A stretch of DNA of 64,000 bases from Rhodanobacter sp. 7MK24 (GTDB lineage Bacteria; Pseudomonadota; Gammaproteobacteria; Xanthomonadales; Rhodanobacteraceae): positions 18,548 through 82,547 of the forward strand of contig NZ_JACYXL010000012.1 in assembly GCF_014842995.1 (NCBI RefSeq), read 5' to 3'. Both the position numbers and the translations under genes were made by a program. Below are positions 52,997 to 61,157 of the stretch, piece by piece (position 1 is the stretch's first letter; the number at the start of each line of letters is the position of its first letter). The notes beneath the pieces were generated by a model. That model searched no databases. It was not told where the DNA came from and was given only the letters and a program-made list of their open reading frames with translations.

Positions 52997-53929
52997 ATGG
53001 ATCTGGCCACTGTGTCCAGCATCTTGCGCCTGCTGGCCGACCCCACCCGTGTGCGCCTGCTGGCCCTGCTGGAAGGCGAGGAACTCACCGTGGCCGAACT
53101 GGCTGCGGTGCTGCACCTGGCGCAGCCGCGCGTCTCCACCCACCTCGCCAAACTGAAAGAGGCCGGGCTGGTGCGCGACCGCCGCGCCGGCGTCTCCGCC
53201 TATTACCGCGCCAATGGCGAGGGCGACGAGCATCAGCATGCGCTGATCGCCTCGCTGCGCGAAAACATCGATGACGCCCTGCTGCGTGAGGATGCCGCCC
53301 GCCTGCCGGCAGTGCTCGCCAACCGTGCCCGTGCCGAAGGCTGGGCCGACACCGTGGCCGGCGACATGGAGCGCCATTACTCGCCCGGCCGCACCTGGGA
53401 AACGCTGGCGCGCGCGCTGCTGCAGTTGCTGGGCACCGGCGACGTGCTGGACATCGCCTCCGGCGATGGCATTACTGCCGAGCTGCTGGCACCGCACGCT
53501 CACTCCATCGTCTGTGTGGATTTCAGTGAGCGCGTGGCCGACGCGGCGCGGAAGCGCCTGCATGCGTACAGCAACGTCGAAGTACATCAGGGCGACATGC
53601 ATGCGCTCGATCTGGGCGAACGCCGCTTCGACCTCGTGTTGATGCTGCACGCGCTCACCTACACCGAGCATCCGGCACAGGCCGTGGCCGAAGCCGCGCG
53701 CCTGCTGCGCCCCGGTGGACGCCTGCTCGCGGTGACGCTGGGCAAGCACGACCACCGTGCCGCGGTGGAACCGTTCGATCACCGCAATCTCGGTTTCACC
53801 GAGGCGGAGTTGCGCGACCACGCCAGCACCGCCGGCCTGCAGGTCCTCAGCTGCAACCGCATCAGCCGCGAACGCAAGGCGCCGCATTTCGAAGTCATCA
53901 GCCTGCTCGCACAGAAGCAGAAAAAGTGA
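52997..53929 (+). CDS. ArsR-type regulator fused to a SAM-binding methyltransferase domain
   Basis: A 310-residue fusion. Residues 1-85 are an ArsR winged-helix ([42 protein letters not shown]). Residues about 130-300 are a class I methyltransferase fold ([34 protein letters not shown]). Proteins of this architecture next to methionine-cycle genes include SahR-type regulators that sense S-adenosylhomocysteine. It is 10 bp upstream of metH, so feedback control of methionine synthesis is a strong inference. Confidence 0.9.
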   Translation: MDLATVSSILRLLADPTRVRLLALLEGEELTVAELAAVLHLAQPRVSTHLAKLKEAGLVRDRRAGVSAYYRANGEGDEHQHALIASLRENIDDALLREDAARLPAVLANRARAEGWADTVAGDMERHYSPGRTWETLARALLQLLGTGDVLDIASGDGITAELLAPHAHSIVCVDFSERVADAARKRLHAYSNVEVHQGDMHALDLGERRFDLVLMLHALTYTEHPAQAVAEAARLLRPGGRLLAVTLGKHDHRAAVEPFDHRNLGFTEAELRDHASTAGLQVLSCNRISRERKAPHFEVISLLAQKQKK

Positions 53930-53939
53930 GAAGCACCCC

Positions 53940-55021
53940 ATGAGCGCCCTGCCCTGGTTGCACCCCGAACGCGTCGCACTGCTCGAAGCCGCGCTCGCCG
54001 AACGGATCCTGATCCTCGACGGCGGCATGGGCACCATGCTGCAAGGCCACCGGCTGGACGAAGCCGGATTCCGCGGCGAGCGCTTCGAACACGGCCACGA
54101 CAGTGCGCACGAACATCACCACGACCATCCGGGCTGCGATCTCAAGGGCAACAACGACCTGCTCACGCTGACCCAGCCGGACATCATCCGCGGCGTGCAC
54201 GAGGCCTACCTCGAAGCCGGTGCAGACCTGGTGGAAACCAATACCTTCAATTCCACCCGCATCAGCCAGGCCGACTACCACCTGGAACACCTCGCGCACG
54301 AGCTGAACCTGGCGGGCGCGAAGCTCGCGCGGGCCGCCTGCGACAAATTCACCGCGCTGACACCGGGCAAGCCGCGTTTCGTGATCGGCGTGCTCGGCCC
54401 CACCAGCCGCACCGCCTCGCTGTCGCCCGACGTCAACGATCCCGGCTTCCGCAATGTCACCTTCGAGGAACTGGCAGCCAACTACCGCGAGTCCGCCGCC
54501 GGCCTGATCGACGGCGGCGCCGACATCGTGATGGTGGAAACCATCTTCGACACCTTGAACGCCAAGGCCGCGCTGTACGCGCTCTCCGAACTGTTCCGCG
54601 AGCGCGCCGCGCGCGTGCCGCTGATGATCTCCGGCACCATCACCGACCGCTCCGGACGCACGCTCTCCGGACAGACCGCCGAGGCGTTCTGGTATTCCGT
54701 GAACCATGCGCGGCCGTTGTCCGTCGGCCTGAACTGCGCGCTCGGCGCCGCCGACCTGCGCCCGCATATCCAGACGCTGGCCGACATTGCCGAATGTTGC
54801 GTCAGCACGCATCCCAATGCCGGCCTGCCGAACGCCTTCGCCGAATACGACGAAACGCCCGAACAGATGGCCAGCGTGATCCGCAGCTTCGCCCGCGACG
54901 GGCTGCTCAACCTCGTCGGCGGCTGCTGCGGCACCACGCCGGCGCACATCAAGGCCATCGCGGAAGCCGTGCGCGAATATGCGCCGCGCGCGCTGCCCAG
55001 CGAAAAGCAGGAAGCCGCCTG

Positions 55022-55022
<1 letters not shown>
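53940..55022 (+). CDS. metH: Methionine synthase, homocysteine-binding subunit (split MetH, N-terminal)
   Basis: A 360-residue protein equal to the first module of cobalamin-dependent methionine synthase: it binds and activates homocysteine on zinc. Landmarks: [32 protein letters not shown], and the zinc ligands Cys266 (G-L-N-C) and Cys329/Cys330 (G-G-C-C-G). Between E-R-F and C-D-L-K-G there is an extra His-rich stretch near residues 50-62 not present in E. coli MetH. The gene ends in TGA, overlapping the ATG of the next gene by one base. This split is typical of Xanthomonadales. Confidence 0.95.
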
Positions 55023-57700
<2,678 letters not shown>

Positions 57701-57707
57701 CCCGGCT

Positions 57708-58040
57708 TCAGGGGGTGGCGTCGCCGGTCAGATTGTTCTTGTGGTGGCGCAGGTGCACCGCGAGGTTGTAGACCGAGACGAAGGCGGGGAAGAAATTCGA
57801 GATGATGCCCACCGAGTCGTTCTTGCCGATGGTGAAGTAAGCCAGCAGCAAGGCGCTCCCCAGCACCGACAGCCACCAGAACGACAACGGCATCACCACC
57901 CGCTTCAGCTTGCGCGTGTAGTAGAGCTGCACGAACCAGCGGCTGGTAAACATTACCGAGCCCAGCAGGCCGACCGCCTTCCACGGCGTCAGCTGGAACT
58001 GCTGCAGCGCCTGCAGGGCGTGGGAAAGGTCGTGTGGCAT
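57708..58040 (-). CDS. LAB_N-domain membrane protein (lipid A biosynthesis N-terminal domain)
   Basis: A 110-residue protein with three membrane segments (about 17-38, 46-68, 75-92). L-T-P-W-K-A-V-G-L-L-G-S-V-M-F-T-S-R-W-F-V-Q-L-Y-Y and M-P-L-S-F-W-W-L-S-V-L-G-S-A-L-L-L-A-Y-F and the closing F-P-A-F-V-S-V-Y-N-L match the LAB_N domain found at the N-terminus of lipid A disaccharide synthases and as stand-alone proteins. Alone, its role is not established. ATG at 58040 has a GGAT 9 bases upstream; ATG at 58073 has no ribosome site. Convergent with metH, with 7 bp between the stops. Confidence 0.8.
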   Translation of the reverse strand: MPHDLSHALQALQQFQLTPWKAVGLLGSVMFTSRWFVQLYYTRKLKRVVMPLSFWWLSVLGSALLLAYFTIGKNDSVGIISNFFPAFVSVYNLAVHLRHHKNNLTGDATP

Positions 58041-58096
58041 GGCGCTGATCCGGTCGGCGGGGAGGTCCGGCATTTTACGCGACAGCTTCGCAATGG

Positions 58097-58125
58097 TTGA
58101 CCTTGCCTCCCTCATTCCGTATATT
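58097..58125 (+). promoter_or_regulatory. Promoter of tRNA-Val
   Basis: -35 TTGACC (58097-58102) and -10 TATATT (58120-58125) are spaced 17 bp, each one mismatch from consensus. The following GC-rich stretch up to the tRNA is typical of stable-RNA promoters under growth control. Confidence 0.85.
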
Positions 58126-58139
58126 TGCGCGCTCCCGGC

Positions 58140-58214
58140 GGGCGGTTAGCTCAGCGGTAGAGCACTGCCTTCACACGGCAGGTGTCACAAGTTCGATCCT
58201 TGTACCGCCCACCA
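58140..58214 (+). tRNA. tRNA-Val (anticodon CAC)
   Basis: A 75-nt tRNA. The acceptor stem is GGGCGGT (58140-58146) with ACCGCCC (58204-58210), then A and an encoded CCA at 58212-58214. The D-arm has AGCTCAGCGGTAGAGC; the anticodon stem CTGCC/GGCAG encloses TTCACAC, giving CAC, which reads the valine codon GUG. The T-arm has GTTCGATCC. All arms pair well. It has its own promoter and terminator, so it is a single-gene transcript. Confidence 0.97.
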
Positions 58215-58222
58215 TCGAATCG

Positions 58223-58258
58223 AAAAAATAGGGCCCGGCTTGCCGGGCCCTATTTTTT
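58223..58258. terminator. Intrinsic terminator of tRNA-Val
   Basis: AAAAAATAGGGCCCGGC (58223-58239), TTG-type loop, CCGGGCCCTATTTTTT (to 58258). A near-perfect long stem with A- and T-runs, able to work in both directions, beginning 8 bp after the CCA end. Confidence 0.95.
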
Positions 58259-58260
58259 AT

Positions 58261-58686
58261 GACCAAAACACACTGCAGCGCAGACGACCGTCGATTTCCC
58301 CCGCTTTGCGGCGACCGGTGCACGGCATCCCACGCTGGCCTCAGGCCCCGGGGATGTACTGATACCGCAGCGACGCTGGTGTTCGCAGGTGATGCCGGTT
58401 CGTGAGTGAGGCTTGGCCCATCGCCCGCGACGCGCTGGCTGCCGATGCCGATGCCGATTTCACCGTGCAGGTGGCGAAACGCGCCTCGTCCGACTTGTCC
58501 TGACAGGCCCAACTTGCCCGCCAAGCAGTGGACATCGCACTCCCGGCGGCGTCGATGGCGCTACTGGGAAAGTCCATGCAAGCGCACGCCATCGCGCTTG
58601 CGTTTGCATATGCCGAATGGCCTGCGCGCGGCGCGCATGCGCGCGCCTGATGTACCATCTGAGGTCCGTTCTCAGGGGGAAAACCG
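58261..58686. other. Intergenic region before tssA
   Basis: 426 bases with no convincing gene on either strand. It must hold the tssA promoter. An AGGGGG Shine-Dalgarno lies just before the tssA start. No inverted repeat beyond a short GCGCGC/GCGCGC pair stands out. Confidence 0.5.
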
Positions 58687-59733
58687 ATGGCATACCGCGA
58701 TCTGGAATCGTTGCTTGCGCCGCTCGATGACGAGGCACCCAGCGGACCCGACCTGGAGTACGACCCGGAATTCCAGAGCCTGGAGCGCACGGCCACACCC
58801 AAGGCCGAACGCGCCGTCGGCGACAGCGTGAAAACCGCCGAGGAACCCGACTGGGAGAAGGTGTCGAGCATGGGCGAAGCCCTGTTTGGCCGCAGCAAAG
58901 ACCTGCGCGTCGCCATGCACCTCACCGCAGCTTGGACTCGCATGCATGGCCTCGCCGGCTGGGCCGACGGGTTGGCACTGATTCGTGGCCTGCTGGAAAA
59001 CCAATGGGACACCGTGCATCCGCAGCTGGATGCCGAGGACGACAACGACCCGACCGCACGCGTCAATGCGGTGGTTCCGCTCGCTGACATGCAAGGCGTG
59101 CTCGGCTATTTCCGCGGCACTCCGTTCGTGCAGTCTCCGCGACTGGGGCGATTCTCGCTGCGCGACCTGCGCATCGCCAACGGCACGCTGAAAACCTCGG
59201 CGGAAGACGAATCCAGCCTGCCGAGCATGACGGACATCGAGGCCTGTTGCCTCGACTGCGCCGAGGAACAACTGAGCGGCGCCGCCCAGGCGACGGTGGC
59301 GGCGATGGAACACGCGCGCGCCATCGACAACGCATTCAACGAACGGATCGGTACCGCCGGCCCGGATCTCAAGCCGCTGCTCAGCGAAATCTTCGAACTC
59401 AAGAAATTCCTCGACGCCGAAATGGCCAAGCGCGCGCCGTCCGGCGAGTCCGAGGCAGCGGGCGACGGGGATGGCGACGGCACCTCGACCGGCGCTTCGA
59501 CCTCTGCAGGTGGCGGCGGCGGTGGCGGCCGCATCGAGACGCCGCAGGACGTCATCAAGAAGCTGGACGAGATCTGCGAGTACTACGCGCGCCGCGAACC
59601 CTCCAGCCCGATCCCGCTCATCCTGCGCCGCGCGCAGCGGCTGGTCGGCATGGACTTTGTCGAACTGATGAAGGATCTGGCGCCCGGCGGCCTGTCGGAA
59701 TTCCAGGTCATCTCCGGCGCCAGCGAGGAATAA
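58687..59733 (+). CDS. tssA: Type VI secretion protein TssA (ImpA-like), solitary
   Basis: A 348-residue protein. Residues 1-110 are the ImpA_N domain that defines TssA: L-L-A-P-L-D-D-E-A-P-S-G-P-D-L-E-Y-D-P-E-F, then W-E-K-V and L-A-G-W-A-D-G-L-A-L-I-R-G-L-L-E-N-Q-W-D-T-V-H-P. A Gly-rich linker at about 270-280 precedes a C-terminal domain (P-Q-D-V-I-K-K-L-D-E-I-C-E-Y-Y-A-R-R-E-P-S-S-P-I-P). TssA helps assemble and stabilise the baseplate and tail sheath of the T6SS. No other tss gene lies in this window, so it is either a displaced member of a T6SS located elsewhere or an isolated remnant. Confidence 0.93.
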   Translation: MAYRDLESLLAPLDDEAPSGPDLEYDPEFQSLERTATPKAERAVGDSVKTAEEPDWEKVSSMGEALFGRSKDLRVAMHLTAAWTRMHGLAGWADGLALIRGLLENQWDTVHPQLDAEDDNDPTARVNAVVPLADMQGVLGYFRGTPFVQSPRLGRFSLRDLRIANGTLKTSAEDESSLPSMTDIEACCLDCAEEQLSGAAQATVAAMEHARAIDNAFNERIGTAGPDLKPLLSEIFELKKFLDAEMAKRAPSGESEAAGDGDGDGTSTGASTSAGGGGGGGRIETPQDVIKKLDEICEYYARREPSSPIPLILRRAQRLVGMDFVELMKDLAPGGLSEFQVISGASEE

Positions 59734-60020
59734 CGCTGCCGGGCGGGACGGAGGCACTGCGGCTTACCGCGCATTCTCCCCGCTAAGCCGACTGCGGCCT
59801 TGCCTGTCCGATGTGGTGCGGCTGCTTCATGCCGCACTTGTCTCCGCCGATGCCAACCGTGGCAGCGAACGCCACTCGGCAATGCGTATCAAACTGCATG
59901 GTCGTGCGGGGCGAAGGCAAGGGCAAAGGGAGCGAACTCGCGCTGGTCCATCGCCACATGACGTGCTGGAAGGCCGCGCTCCGCAACGCCTGGGTCCGGC
60001 GTCGACCAAGCGAATGACGA

Positions 60021-61157
60021 TCAATCCACGCCGAGGCAAACTGGCGCGCCGCTGCGCACGAACAGCATGTGGACGTTCGGATCCCAGCTCAGCGTCATGC
60101 CTCCCGGCAAGCCCGCCGTGATGCTTGCGTCGGCCGACTGCGTGATCGGCCCTACCGCGGTTTGGTCGCCGTCGCCGAAATGCACGGTCGCGCTGACCGT
60201 ATAGCTGTCCGGATTCGCACAGGACGCCACATTGACCGCTTGCGACACGGCTGCGTCGCGACGCGTGATGGTCGGCAAGCTGCCGTGCCCCAGCGTGAGT
60301 AGGCCCTGACCGCGGCAAGTCGCCGCGAGCGTGTATTCGATATTCACCTGCAAGGGCGACGCCGCCTGCAGCGTCGCCACCGCTTCGGGTTGCCTGGTGC
60401 AACCCACGAGGAACGCCTTGCGCTGGGGCACCACATGCAGCACGTAGCCACCCGGTTTCAAGTTGGCGGTGCTGGCCAGCGTGAGCGCGATGCGCAGCGG
60501 CGTGATGCTGGTAATGGCAGGCTGCACATCGGTGGGCTTGCCCTGCACGTCGGTCAGGCTCAGCTGCGGGTTGGCGCACTGCGCATCCAGCAGGTTCGCA
60601 CCGAGTACGACGAAGGTCAATGGCTGGCTGGAAGGATGGATCACGAACAAGGGCTGCTGGTCTGGCGTCTCCACCGCATCGATCACCGGTGGCACCGGCT
60701 TGTCGGCAGGCGCCGCCTTGGCGAGTTGATCGACTGCCAGCGCGAGCGATGTCGCCAGCGCTTGCGCATCGCTACCGCGACAGGCGGCCGAAGCCTTCAG
60801 GTAGGCTTGCGTGCGCTGCGCTGCGGCGTTCGCACGCAAGGCCGCGCCCTTGATCTTGTCGCCAAGGATTTCGATGGGCTGTGCCGTCGAGCTGCCCAGT
60901 TGCTGGCGCAACGCATCGCCGATCTGCGCAAGCTGCTGCCCGACCGCGGTCAACGCTGTATCCGGATGCGCCTGCGTTCGCTGCGCGAGGGCCTGTCTTG
61001 CCGCGTCGAGTTGCGCGAGCACGTAGTCGCCGGTGGGCCGGGCCGCGTCCTGCGCCGCGACCCGCCCGCTCCAACCACCTACAACGAACAGCAAAGCCAG
61101 GGCTGCGACTTTCGCCCGCAGCCGCCGTCTCTCCTCCATCCGCCGCGGCTCACTCAT
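60021..61157 (-). CDS. Exported protein of unknown function, downstream of the adhesin-like gene
   Basis: A 378-residue protein. A basic start and hydrophobic stretch (L-A-L-L-F-V-V-G-G-W-S-G-R-V-A-A) form a Sec signal. Residues about 40-150 are Ala/Gln-rich and predicted helical, with A-R-Q-A-L-A-Q-R-T-Q and A-L-R-A-N-A-A-A-Q-R-T-Q. The second half is beta-like, with L-T-F-V-V-L-G-A-N-L-L-D-A-Q and L-K-P-G-G-Y-V-L-H-V. I do not recognise the family. Its first 8 bases overlap the end of the large repetitive protein gene, so it is probably translated from the same mRNA and may help secrete or attach that protein; this is inference from position only. Confidence 0.65.
   Translation of the reverse strand: MSEPRRMEERRRLRAKVAALALLFVVGGWSGRVAAQDAARPTGDYVLAQLDAARQALAQRTQAHPDTALTAVGQQLAQIGDALRQQLGSSTAQPIEILGDKIKGAALRANAAAQRTQAYLKASAACRGSDAQALATSLALAVDQLAKAAPADKPVPPVIDAVETPDQQPLFVIHPSSQPLTFVVLGANLLDAQCANPQLSLTDVQGKPTDVQPAITSITPLRIALTLASTANLKPGGYVLHVVPQRKAFLVGCTRQPEAVATLQAASPLQVNIEYTLAATCRGQGLLTLGHGSLPTITRRDAAVSQAVNVASCANPDSYTVSATVHFGDGDQTAVGPITQSADASITAGLPGGMTLSWDPNVHMLFVRSGAPVCLGVD

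Noticed and set aside
52930..53940. A SAM, SAH or cobalamin riboswitch before metH
   Set aside because: The gap between the regulator and metH is 10 bp and the upstream leader is too short for such a structure.
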